Origin: Nitrospirota bacterium
GTDB lineage: Bacteria; Nitrospirota; Thermodesulfovibrionia; Thermodesulfovibrionales; UBA1546
NCBI GenBank assembly: GCA_004298625.1
Contig: SCSY01000229.1
Coordinates: 1-17,945, forward strand
Reading direction: 5' to 3'
DNA: 17,945 bases
Below, piece by piece: positions 6,005-12,972 of this stretch (the first letter of the stretch is position 1; every line of letters begins with the position of its first letter). A program made the translations under genes and the position numbers. Under the pieces are notes generated by a model, which searched no databases, was not told the origin of the DNA, and saw only the letters and a list, made by a program, of their open reading frames with translations.

Positions 6005-8701
6005 TTAAGCCTTCACAAATCTCCGTCTAAATAACTTTTCTGTTTCTACCGCAAAGAATACAACAGACGACACAGCTATTGTAATCATCAATTCATTAAA
6101 ACTCAATGGTTCCGTCCTGAATACGGGATTCAAAAAAGGCGCATATATCGTTGCCATCTGAAATGCAAAACTCAGAAGAACGGCTCCGAGCAAGGCCCTG
6201 TTGGAAAAAATCCCTATTTTAAACAGAGACTCCTTCTCGGACCTTATGGCAAGAGCATTTCCGAGCTGCGTAAGACAAAGAACCGTGAATACCATCGTCT
6301 GCCAGTGGGAATTCCCTGTCTTAATCGTCCATGCCTGAACAGATAAAGTCAATGCCGCCATCAGAAGCCCTACCCATATCGCAAAGAATCCGAGTCCGCC
6401 CGCAAATATGCTTTCTTTCGGGTCGCGCGGAGGTCTCTTCATGACATCCGATTCTGCAGGCTCTACGGAAAGCGCAAGCGCAGGAAGACCGTCCGTCATT
6501 AAATTTATCCAGAGTATGTGTATGGGAAGCAAGGGGATAGGAAGACCTATCAGGGGCGCAAGGAACAATGTCCATATCTCGCCTGAATTGGTTGAAAGAA
6601 GATATTTAACGAACTTCCTGATGTTGTCGTATATCTTTCTGCCTTCCTTTACAGCCTTGATAATAGTTGCAAAGTTATCGTCGAGGAGTATCATATGAGA
6701 CGCTTCCTTTGCCACGTCGGTGCCTGTTATTCCCATGGCAACGCCTATATCAGCCCTTTTAAGAGCCGGCGCGTCATTCACCCCGTCTCCCGTCATGGCG
6801 ACGAACTGCTCCCTGTCCTGGAGCGCCTTGACAATCTTCAGCTTCTGCTCCGGGGCAACGCGCGCGTAGACCTTGATATTTTCGACCCTTTCCTCAAATT
6901 CCCTTAAAGATAATTTTTCCAGTTCCCTTCCTGTTATGGTGTTGAAATGGATGTCGTCTTCTCCGATAATGCCTATCCTCCTTGCAATAGCCCAGGCTGT
7001 AATCGGATGGTCTCCCGTGATCATTACGGGGGTTATCCCCGCCTTCCTGCAGACCGAGACGGATTCCCTTGCCTCTTCCCTCGGAGGGTCGATTATCCCT
7101 ATCAATCCGATAATGGTAAGCCCCTTTTCTACATTACCTGCAGACATATCGGATGGCATATCTTCCCATTCGCGCATCGCAATGCCGAGAACCCTGAGGC
7201 CGTCGGCAGCCATTTTTTCATTCACCCTGTGTATATCATTCCTGTCAACAGACTTGATTCCCTCCGAGGTCAGAATGTTATCAGCCTTTTCAATCAGGGT
7301 TTCTATTGCGCCTTTTGTGAAAGAAATAAATCCCCCCTCGCCCCCCTTTGACAAAGGGGGGATGGGGGGATTTGTGTGAAACGTCGTCATAAGCTTTCTC
7401 TCGGAGTCAAACGGTATTTCCTGAACGCGGGGGAAGATATTCACCAGTTCCGACTTATCGAATTCGTAATCCTTTGCAATAGAAAAGAGGGCGACCTCTG
7501 TCGGGTCTCCGATGATATTCCCGTCCTTATCCTCGTGCGCGTCATTGGACAGGGAAAGAGCGACCATCAACATCTGAACCGGCGAATCGGTAAATCGGCG
7601 AATCGGCGAATCGGGGATCAATTTTTTCTTCTGACTGCCGACCGCCGAATGCAGAGAGCCGATAACCTCTCCGTTAACATATATCTCTTCAACAGCCATC
7701 CTGTTCATTGTAAGGGTGCCTGTTTTATCGGAGCAGATATAGGTCACGGAGCCGAGGGTCTCTACGGCCGGAAGTTTTCTGACCAGCGCATTTTGCCTGA
7801 CCATCTTCCTCGCGCCTATTGCAAGCGAGATCGTAACCACTGCGGGAAGGGCTTCCGGTATGGCGGCAACGGCAAGTGAGATTGCGGTAAGAAACATCGT
7901 CATCAGAGGTTCTCCCCTCAAAACGCCGACGCCGAATACTATCGCGCATATCGCAAGGACGGCAAGGGCAATCCTCCTGCCGAAGAGGGCGAGCCTTTTC
8001 TGCAGCGGGGTCTTTACCTCCTCTTCTTCCTGAAGCATCGTGGCTATCTTTCCAAACTCGGTATCCATACCCGTGGCGGCGACAACCCCTGTACCTCTTC
8101 CGTAAGAGACCATCGTGCCCTTATAAGCCATATTTTTCCTGTCGCCCAGAGGTATCATTTCATCGGCCAACACTGCCGTATGTTTTTCCACGGGGACGGA
8201 CTCTCCGGTGAGCGCCGACTCGTCTATCTTCAGCCTTGCCGCTTCCACAAGCCTCATGTCGGCAGGAACAAACTTTCCCGCATCGAGCGCTACGACATCG
8301 CCCGGAACGACTTCGGACGCAGGAACATTAACGTGTATCCCATCCCTGATTACCGTTGCGGTGGGGGTGGACATTTTTTTGAGCGCCGCCATTGCCTTTT
8401 CAGCCCTGTATTCCTGGATAAAGCCGATGACGGCATTCAGAATCACGATTACGACTATGGCAATAGTGTCTGAAGGCTCGCCGATAAGGCCTGAGATTAC
8501 GGCGGCAGCGACAAGGACAAGTATCATGAAGTCCCTGAACTGGTCGAGGAACATCATCAGGGCGGTCTTCTTCTTTTTTTCTTTCAGTTCATTTGGCCCG
8601 TATTCACTGAGACGTTTTTTTGCTTCCGGTGAGGAAAGCCCGCTTAAGGATGAATTCAGATATTCAAAGATGTCTTTTATTTCTCTCTGGTGCCAGCGCA
8701 T
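6005..8701 (-). CDS. P-type Ca2+-transporting ATPase (P2A, SERCA-like)
   Basis: This ATP-driven cation pump in the inner membrane has 898 residues from the ATG at 8701, which has AAGGG just upstream. The order is typical: cation ATPase N-terminal domain (1-65), M1-M2, actuator domain with TGES (165-168), M3-M4 with PEALP (282-286), phosphorylation motif DKTGT with D325, nucleotide domain with FTKGA (461-465), TGDGVND hinge (637-643), then M5-M10. Calcium-site residues of SERCA are conserved: E283 in M4, N705 and E708 in STNSGE of M5, and N733, T736 and D737 in NLMTDG of M6. That makes Ca2+ the most likely substrate. Two odd stretches lie in the nucleotide domain, at about 351-376 (8-bp tandem repeats) and 443-458 (a palindromic element). 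Both keep the frame. It follows the yqhA-like gene and leads into purC. Confidence 0.93.
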   Translation of the reverse strand: MRWHQREIKDIFEYLNSSLSGLSSPEAKKRLSEYGPNELKEKKKKTALMMFLDQFRDFMILVLVAAAVISGLIGEPSDTIAIVVIVILNAVIGFIQEYRAEKAMAALKKMSTPTATVIRDGIHVNVPASEVVPGDVVALDAGKFVPADMRLVEAARLKIDESALTGESVPVEKHTAVLADEMIPLGDRKNMAYKGTMVSYGRGTGVVAATGMDTEFGKIATMLQEEEEVKTPLQKRLALFGRRIALAVLAICAIVFGVGVLRGEPLMTMFLTAISLAVAAIPEALPAVVTISLAIGARKMVRQNALVRKLPAVETLGSVTYICSDKTGTLTMNRMAVEEIYVNGEVIGSLHSAVGSQKKKLIPDSPIRRFTDSPVQMLMVALSLSNDAHEDKDGNIIGDPTEVALFSIAKDYEFDKSELVNIFPRVQEIPFDSERKLMTTFHTNPPIPPLSKGGEGGFISFTKGAIETLIEKADNILTSEGIKSVDRNDIHRVNEKMAADGLRVLGIAMREWEDMPSDMSAGNVEKGLTIIGLIGIIDPPREEARESVSVCRKAGITPVMITGDHPITAWAIARRIGIIGEDDIHFNTITGRELEKLSLREFEERVENIKVYARVAPEQKLKIVKALQDREQFVAMTGDGVNDAPALKRADIGVAMGITGTDVAKEASHMILLDDNFATIIKAVKEGRKIYDNIRKFVKYLLSTNSGEIWTLFLAPLIGLPIPLLPIHILWINLMTDGLPALALSVEPAESDVMKRPPRDPKESIFAGGLGFFAIWVGLLMAALTLSVQAWTIKTGNSHWQTMVFTVLCLTQLGNALAIRSEKESLFKIGIFSNRALLGAVLLSFAFQMATIYAPFLNPVFRTEPLSFNELMITIAVSSVVFFAVETEKLFRRRFVKA
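7328..7373. repeat. C/G-tract palindromic element inserted in frame in the ATPase gene
   Basis: This 46-bp near-perfect palindrome is built as AAATCCCCCC, a spacer, CCCCCCTTT, GAC, AAAGGGGGG, AT, GGGGGGATTT. On the coding strand it reads TNPPIPPLSKGGEGGF (ATPase residues 443-458), exactly between the conserved KLMTTF strand and the ISFTKGA motif. Related P-type ATPases have only a few residues there. I recall near-identical NPP-x-PPL-x-KGG-x-GGF peptides in unrelated proteins and intergenic regions of many bacteria, so this looks like a mobile or dispersed palindromic repeat that can stay open when inserted in coding sequence. Confidence 0.8.
7580..7643. repeat. 8-bp tandem repeat arrays inside the ATPase gene
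   Basis: On the plus strand, five 8-bp units run from 7580 to 7619: CGGCGAAT, CGGTAAAT, CGGCGAAT, CGGCGAAT, CGGGGATC. After a T-rich spacer comes a second, shorter array of CTGACTGC/CGACCGCC type near 7636. On the coding strand these give the SAVGSQ and DSPIRRFTDSP stretches (about residues 352-374) in the nucleotide-binding domain. The stretch lies between the conserved region after DKTGTLT and the SLSNDA segment and has no counterpart in typical family members. Confidence 0.65.
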
Positions 8702-8775
8702 AATCCCTTTTATTAACAAGATCCGACCTTGATTGCTTCACCGGATATGCTCATCTGTAAAAACCGTTAGGCCCT

Positions 8776-9228
8776 TCAACTTTTTCGGTCAAAATGGTTG
8801 AACGCTATAAGGGACGCCGAAACCAATGCCGCTGCAATGCCGAAATAATAAGTTCCCTGCGGGTCTCTCCACTCTACGAGGTGTTTTAAAAAGGTAAAAA
8901 CCATAATAAGGATCACCATACCGCCGAGCCTTGTCTTGAAATCATGGAGATTATTAATTACAAGCCACTCGGGAAGACTTAGGGCTTCGATGGAAAGTTC
9001 ATATATGCCGACCGCAAATATGAGAAGGGCGGCAGCTATAAGAAATGTGCCCATAACATCTATGAAAGCTATGGCGGATAACGGGTCCTTGCCGTAAGTT
9101 TTAACAATATCCATTATAAGGAAAACAACCTTAGCCGCTCCCAACAAAAATGCCGTTGCAGACGCTATGAACAAAGAGCCGACTGCAATCAATATTAGGT
9201 GCTTACTTTTACTCAACAAGTTTTCCAT
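8776..9228 (-). CDS. YqhA/UPF0114-family membrane protein
   Basis: This is an inner-membrane protein of 150 residues with four predicted helices, about 9-35, 54-80, 98-118 and 126-142. The central IYELSIEALSLPEWLVINNL-type segment followed by a K/R-rich stretch and HLVEW is characteristic of the YqhA (UPF0114) family, whose function is not established. I chose the ATG at 9228 because AAGGAGG lies 9 bases upstream. The longer GTG-started frame from 9258 would translate that ribosome site as Leu-Arg-Arg. It is 74 bases upstream of the Ca2+-ATPase on the same strand with no strong terminator between them, so a shared transcript is likely. Confidence 0.8.
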   Translation of the reverse strand: MENLLSKSKHLILIAVGSLFIASATAFLLGAAKVVFLIMDIVKTYGKDPLSAIAFIDVMGTFLIAAALLIFAVGIYELSIEALSLPEWLVINNLHDFKTRLGGMVILIMVFTFLKHLVEWRDPQGTYYFGIAAALVSASLIAFNHFDRKS

Positions 9229-9454
9229 CCAAGAGTCCCTCCTTAAAAACCCTACCACAATATATTTTAGTAGTGATAAGGGTCTTGCTTATTAATTTAT
9301 CTGCATAGTGGCATCAGGCATTCAGCCATATTTACGATATCCACTTTCCTAACTGCTCCATACCTGCCGGTTCATAAATTATCGGAAATCCGGGATTTAT
9401 GTCAATACCCGTCTCAATTGCCGCGCGAACTAAAAGTCCGGCAATGGGAAAATA

Positions 9455-10498
9455 TTACTGCTGCAGGCTCTTCTCTGCCTTCAGATATACAGTCCTTTGC
9501 GGGAGCGGGAACTCGATGCCTTCAGCCTTGAATCTTTTGAATATCCTTTTTCTCAATTCATGCTGGACAGCAACCTGCGCCGAATATTCGCTTATCTGGC
9601 AGACCAATGTAAAATCAAGCGAGCTTTCGCCGAATCCGGGTATAAATCTGACAACAGGCGCTGGATCTCCGAGCAGTCCCGGCACTTCTTCAACAGCCTT
9701 TTTTGCCTCTTCGGTGAGGATCCTTTCAAGATTATCTATATCGGAATTATAGCCGACAGAGACAGGGATATGCAGAAACATTTTCTTTTCAGGTAAATAA
9801 TAATTTGTAACAATACTCTGCGCAAGCTTATTGTTGGGAATCACGACCATATTATTAGGGAGCATCTTTATCCTTGTCGTCCTCCAGGTTATATCCTCGA
9901 CATAGCCTTCCTGTCCTGTCTCCAGCCTGATAAAGTCTCCAACCCTGACGGATTTTTCCACAAGGATATGTATGCCTGCAAAGAGATTTGCAAGGGTATC
10001 CTGAAGCGCCAGGGCCACTGCAAGACCTCCAACGCCTAAGGCTGTAATCAATGGGGTTATGGAGATGCCGAGAAAACTGAGAATTATCAAAAGACCCAGG
10101 GCCAGTATCGTTCCCTTTAATATCCCGTATGCAAGACCGGTCGTCGGAATAGGCAGGTTGGATTTCTGCACATAATTTTTAAATATCTTGCCGGCAAGGT
10201 TTGCGGCTGCAATAGTTATGGATAATATTACGATTACATAAATTGTCCTGCTCAGGTAAAAGACATATCTTGCAGACAGTTCCGAGGTTGCAATCCCTAT
10301 ATAAAGTCCGATTGCAACGCACCAGTAAACAGAAGGTATTCTTAATGCCGTGATTATTATGTCGTCGAGCTTTGTCTCTGTCTTTTCCGCCCATCTGTGG
10401 AGCAACCTGAAACTAAGCCCCCTGATTATGAGCAATACGGATACGGACGCCACTGCTGTAATTGCAGGGATAAATATCTGCTTTATATTAATATCCAT
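9455..10498 (-). CDS. MscS-family small-conductance mechanosensitive channel
   Basis: This inner-membrane channel opens under membrane tension to release solutes after hypo-osmotic shock. The 347-residue protein has N-terminal helices at about 8-26, 56-72, 84-104 and 124-144. The MscS pore helix follows (about 150-177), rich in Gly/Ala with GVGGLAVALALQDTLANL. The cytoplasmic beta domain (about 180-245) has VGDFI, TWRTTRIKMLPNN and VVIPNNKL. The C-terminal alpha/beta vestibule domain ends near 335. It is longer than E. coli MscS (286 aa), with extra N-terminal helices as in many bacterial homologues. There is no Shine-Dalgarno sequence before the ATG. Instead an extended -10 element ends 5 bases upstream, which suggests leaderless translation. 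The nearest same-strand gene downstream is the yqhA-like gene, about 225 bp away. Confidence 0.93.
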   Translation of the reverse strand: MDINIKQIFIPAITAVASVSVLLIIRGLSFRLLHRWAEKTETKLDDIIITALRIPSVYWCVAIGLYIGIATSELSARYVFYLSRTIYVIVILSITIAAANLAGKIFKNYVQKSNLPIPTTGLAYGILKGTILALGLLIILSFLGISITPLITALGVGGLAVALALQDTLANLFAGIHILVEKSVRVGDFIRLETGQEGYVEDITWRTTRIKMLPNNMVVIPNNKLAQSIVTNYYLPEKKMFLHIPVSVGYNSDIDNLERILTEEAKKAVEEVPGLLGDPAPVVRFIPGFGESSLDFTLVCQISEYSAQVAVQHELRKRIFKRFKAEGIEFPLPQRTVYLKAEKSLQQ

Positions 10499-10503
10499 AG
10501 CAC

Positions 10504-10512
10504 ATTATATCA
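10504..10512 (-). promoter_or_regulatory. Extended -10 promoter immediately before the MscS-family gene
   Basis: On the minus strand the sequence TGATATAAT (TG-n-TATAAT) ends 5 bases before the ATG. That places the expected transcription start on or next to the A of the start codon. No good -35 is seen, which is usual for extended -10 promoters. Confidence 0.5.
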
Positions 10513-10602
10513 GATTTTATTTATGAACTAACGAAATCAGCCTGTAATACCGGCGCTCTATTCCTTAATTTTATTCTCTTATTGTAAACTATCAGTTAAT
10601 CA

Positions 10603-10630
10603 CTGATTGCTGAATGCTGATAGCTGACGG
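10603..10630. repeat. Four 7-bp tandem units upstream of tRNA-Ser
   Basis: CTGATTG, CTGAATG, CTGATAG and CTGACGG stand in tandem, ending 9 bases before the 5' end of tRNA-Ser(CGA). The array has the same style as the 8-bp arrays inside ribD and the ATPase gene, and it lies where the tRNA promoter would be expected. Confidence 0.55.
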
Positions 10631-10639
10631 CTAATTTTT

Positions 10640-10729
10640 GGAGGGGTGCCAGAGCGGTTGAATGGGACGGTCTCGAAAATCGTTGTGGGGGCAACTCCAC
10701 CCAGGGTTCGAATCCCTGCCCCTCCGCCA
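10640..10729 (+). tRNA. tRNA-Ser(CGA)
   Basis: The acceptor stem GGAGGGG/CCCCTCC, the long variable arm typical of serine tRNAs, the T-arm GGTTCGAATCC and an encoded CCA are all present. The anticodon loop CTCGAAA gives CGA at 10674-10676, which reads UCG codons. It stands 30 bases before rsgA on the same strand. Confidence 0.96.
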
Positions 10730-10759
10730 TGATTTAATGGAATAGACTGAAAATTATAT

Positions 10760-11845
10760 ATGCTTAACGAAACTGAAAAAATCAAACTTAAAGATTTGGG
10801 CTACAACGAATTTTTTGAATTCAATCGGAAAGATTTGGAAGTAACGGAGTATCCAATAGCCAGAGTCATTGCTGAATATAAAGAGGCATATAGAGTAAGA
10901 AGTATAGAAGGAGAATATCTGGCGAAAATAACAGGGAAACAAATATTCAATGCTGAAAAAAGAGAAGATTATCCGGCTGTCGGGGATTGGGTAGTCATAA
11001 CCGGACTTGACGGAGAAAGAGCAGTTATCCATAAGGTTTTACCGAGAAAAACAATACTTAAGAAAAAATATAGCGATAAACAAGATACTCAGGTTATCGC
11101 TGCCAATATTGATATTGCTTTTGTCATCGAATCGGTAGATAGGGATTACAACCTCAATCGTTTTGAAAGATATTTTGTCTTAGCAAGTGAAGGGAAAATT
11201 AAACCGGCTATCATATTAAACAAAATTGATTTGATTTCGGAAGAAGACTTGAATTTAAGAATTGCTGAAATAAGAAATAGATTCAGCGATATTGATATTA
11301 TCCCAACCAGCGCAATTACTGAACAGGGGCTGAACGAATTGCTGAATTATATAGAAAGGGGGAAAACATATTGTTTTTTGGGGTCATCCGGCGTAGGAAA
11401 ATCGTCTTTAATAAACAAATTGTTAAGAAAAGATGAAATCAGGACGCAAGAGATAAGCGGATCAACCGGTAGGGGCAAACATACGACTGTTACCAGAGAG
11501 ATGTATTTTTTGGAAACCGGCGGGATCGTGATTGATAACCCGGGGACAAGAGAGGTTGGGATAGCAGCCGCAAGCGCTGGAATAGAAAATATATTTGATG
11601 AAATAGCTCTTTTATCCAGGAAGTGCAAATACACTGATTGTACTCATGCACACGAACCAGGTTGCGCTGTTTTGAAAGCCGTTGAAGATAAAAAAATAGA
11701 TGAAAATAGATATCGAAATTATATTAAATTGAAAAAAGAAAATAAATATTACAGGATGACTGATCTCGAAAAAAGGGAAAAGGATCGTAAATTTGGAAAA
11801 TTTGTAAAAAAAGCGCTGGAACAGTTAAAAGAAATCAAACCGTAA
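10760..11845 (+). CDS. rsgA: Ribosome small-subunit biogenesis GTPase RsgA
   Basis: RsgA is a circularly permuted GTPase that binds the maturing 30S subunit. The 361-residue protein has an N-terminal OB-fold region (about 35-95). The GTPase motifs come in permuted order: NKID (154-157), PTSA (182-185), the P-loop GSSGVGKSS (208-216), RGKHTT (238-243) and DNPGTRE (259-265). A C-terminal zinc knuckle has C289, C294 and C302 with His between. The long N-terminus (LGYNEFFE) marks the variant often seen as a second or horizontally spread rsgA. The gene is visibly richer in A+T than its neighbours, with many AAA, ATA and AAT codons, and stands directly behind a tRNA gene. Both features fit acquisition by transfer. 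No clear ribosome site is seen, so it may be read from the tRNA transcript. Confidence 0.95.
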   Translation: MLNETEKIKLKDLGYNEFFEFNRKDLEVTEYPIARVIAEYKEAYRVRSIEGEYLAKITGKQIFNAEKREDYPAVGDWVVITGLDGERAVIHKVLPRKTILKKKYSDKQDTQVIAANIDIAFVIESVDRDYNLNRFERYFVLASEGKIKPAIILNKIDLISEEDLNLRIAEIRNRFSDIDIIPTSAITEQGLNELLNYIERGKTYCFLGSSGVGKSSLINKLLRKDEIRTQEISGSTGRGKHTTVTREMYFLETGGIVIDNPGTREVGIAAASAGIENIFDEIALLSRKCKYTDCTHAHEPGCAVLKAVEDKKIDENRYRNYIKLKKENKYYRMTDLEKREKDRKFGKFVKKALEQLKEIKP

Positions 11846-11893
11846 TTTGCAAGAAGAATTTGCCGCCAAAGAAAAATGCCCGCCTGAACAAAC

Positions 11894-12352
11894 TTACCTT
11901 CTCTCCTGAAAAAACTTCTTTAATATCTCCGCGCACTCATCTTCAAGAACGCCAGAGACAATTTCCACCTGATGATTAAGCCTCTTATCGGAAAGCAGGT
12001 GATATAGGCTGTCAACGGCCCCTCCTTTTTCATCCTTACAACCGTAAATAAGTCTCTTTATTCTCGCATTCACCATTGCGCCCGCGCACATAACGCAGGG
12101 CTCCTTCGTCACATAAAGCGTAGCATTGCTTAAACGCCAGCTATCGCTCTTCTCCACGCCTTTTCTTATTGCAAGTATCTCGGCATGTCCTGTTGGGTCT
12201 TTTGATGTCTCGCGTGTATTGTGGGCCTTTGCAAGAATTGTCTCGCCGCTTACAAGAACCGCGCCTACAGGAACCTCGCCCTCGGAAAAAGCAAGGCCCG
12301 CCTCTTCAAGCGCAAGCCGCATAAAATATAAGTCCCGGTCATTCACATTCAT
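11894..12352 (-). CDS. tadA: tRNA-specific adenosine deaminase TadA
   Basis: TadA converts adenosine 34 to inosine in the anticodon of tRNA-Arg(ACG), so that this tRNA can read CGU, CGC and CGA. The 152-residue protein has the zinc and proton-shuttle motif HAE (56-58) and the zinc cysteines of PCVMC (C86, C89). It also has FSEGEVPVGAVLV near the N-terminus and the NARIKRLIYGC segment. An AAGG site lies 9 bases before the ATG. Its substrate gene, tRNA-Arg(ACG), lies about 540 bases upstream on the same strand. A 136-bp repeat element separates tadA from the glutaredoxin-like gene and so forms most of its leader region. Confidence 0.95.
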   Translation of the reverse strand: MNVNDRDLYFMRLALEEAGLAFSEGEVPVGAVLVSGETILAKAHNTRETSKDPTGHAEILAIRKGVEKSDSWRLSNATLYVTKEPCVMCAGAMVNARIKRLIYGCKDEKGGAVDSLYHLLSDKRLNHQVEIVSGVLEDECAEILKKFFQERR

Positions 12353-12364
12353 ATTATAATGCCT

Positions 12365-12500
12365 TAAAAGGCAGGATATAGTATTTGAGCGGTTTTATTT
12401 TGCCGATATTCCGACAGTATTTATACGTAATAGACAAGAGGCAAAATACCTCGGAGGCCATAGGCCGAGAATGAGCGAAAATATTATATCCTGTCTTTTA
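12365..12500. repeat. 136-bp element with imperfect terminal inverted repeats (MITE-like)
   Basis: The left end, starting TAAAAGGCAGGATATAGTAT, matches the reverse complement of the right end, starting TAAAAGACAGGATATAATAT, with few mismatches over about 27 bases. The interior has further inverted pieces (TTTTGCC with GGCAAAA, CTCGG with CCGAG around GGCCATAGGCC). It has no coding capacity. The right end provides the TAA stop of the glutaredoxin-like gene. The left end lies 13 bases upstream of the tadA ATG. A related arm is seen at 2758-2800. Confidence 0.65.
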
Positions 12501-12743
12501 TTCCTTATTTTCCTCAAATTTCTTCAGTAAATCTTTTTTTCTGATATGCCCGTGAAGTGTCGAGCCGTCCCTGAATTCGAGCACGGGAATATCAAACCTA
12601 TACATCTCATACAACTCATCGCTTGAGTCAATATGAACCTTTGTAACTTTAAGGTCATACTTTACCATCAGCCCGTTTATCATTTCCTGCGTGGCGTCGC
12701 AAATCCAACATCCTTCCTTAAGATAAAAAGTCACCCTTACCAC
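12498..12743 (-). CDS. Glutaredoxin-like thiol-disulfide protein (DUF836-type)
   Basis: This is a thioredoxin-fold protein of about 81 residues. It begins with a beta strand (VTFYLKEG), then a CWIC redox motif at the first helix, a second strand with VHID, and the cis-proline loop DIPVLEFRDG. The pattern fits the small glutaredoxin-like DUF836 family. A disulfide role is inferred from the CxxC, and the target is unknown. I chose the GTG at 12743 because GGAGG lies 6 bases upstream. The longer frame begins at a TTG at 12758 and would translate the ribosome site. The stop codon is formed by the end of an inverted-repeat element, so the original C-terminus may have been slightly different. Confidence 0.8.
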   Translation of the reverse strand: MVRVTFYLKEGCWICDATQEMINGLMVKYDLKVTKVHIDSSDELYEMYRFDIPVLEFRDGSTLHGHIRKKDLLKKFEENKE

Positions 12744-12784
12744 CCTTTTCCTCCGCAAAACAATGTCATCGTGCCGATTATAAT

Positions 12785-12828
12785 AAAAAGGGGCTCATCC
12801 CGAAGGCTTTCGGGACAAACCCCTTTTT
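12785..12828 (-). terminator. Strong double-hairpin terminator after tRNA-Arg
   Basis: AAAAAGGGG (12785-12793) pairs with CCCCTTTTT (12820-12828). Inside it sits a second perfect hairpin, TCCCGAA/TTCGGGA. Read on the minus strand it ends in CCCCTTTTTA, a good rho-independent terminator for the lipoprotein-tRNA-Arg transcript. Confidence 0.75.
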
Positions 12829-12894
12829 AAACCAATATTTAAAATCAATAGCCCATTCAGGAGCATCCAGGCTAATCCTCCAGGCGCCTTATCC

Positions 12895-12971
12895 TGGCGC
12901 GCCCTGAGGGAGTCGAACCCCCGACCTGCGGATTCGTAGTCCGACGCTCTATCCAGCTGAGCTAAGGGCGC
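12895..12971 (-). tRNA. tRNA-Arg(ACG)
   Basis: The minus strand folds as a standard 77-base cloverleaf. It has acceptor GCGCCCT/AGGGCGC, D-arm AGCTCAG, anticodon loop CTACGAA with anticodon ACG (plus-strand 12935-12937), T-arm GGTTCGACTCC and an encoded CCA. A34 is the target of TadA, encoded nearby. The mature 5' end lies 1 base after the stop codon of the lipoprotein gene, so the tRNA is probably cut out of that message by RNase P. Confidence 0.97.
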
Positions 12972-12972
12972 G

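Noticed and set aside
6873..7379. Plus-strand ORF of 168 residues antisense to the ATPase
   Set aside because: It is a shadow of the ATPase reading frame. Its Pro/Gly-rich end comes from the palindromic element, which stays open on both strands.
8208..8732. Plus-strand ORF of 174 residues
   Set aside because: It lies antisense to the conserved N-terminal part of the ATPase, with no independent start signals or domain.
9229..9454. Gene or RNA between the yqhA-like and mscS genes
   Set aside because: There is no open frame with a start signal. An ATTGCCG/CGGCAAT hairpin near 9418 lacks a T-run, so it was not called as a terminator.
10600..10785. Minus-strand ORF of 61 residues containing GGAGIRTLGGVAP
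   Set aside because: It is the antisense translation of tRNA-Ser(CGA) plus the heptamer array, a known false ORF type.
12354..12359. TATAAT directly before the tadA ATG as a leaderless promoter
   Set aside because: It abuts the ATG, so transcription would start inside the coding sequence and lose conserved N-terminal residues. AAGG further upstream is a better translation signal.
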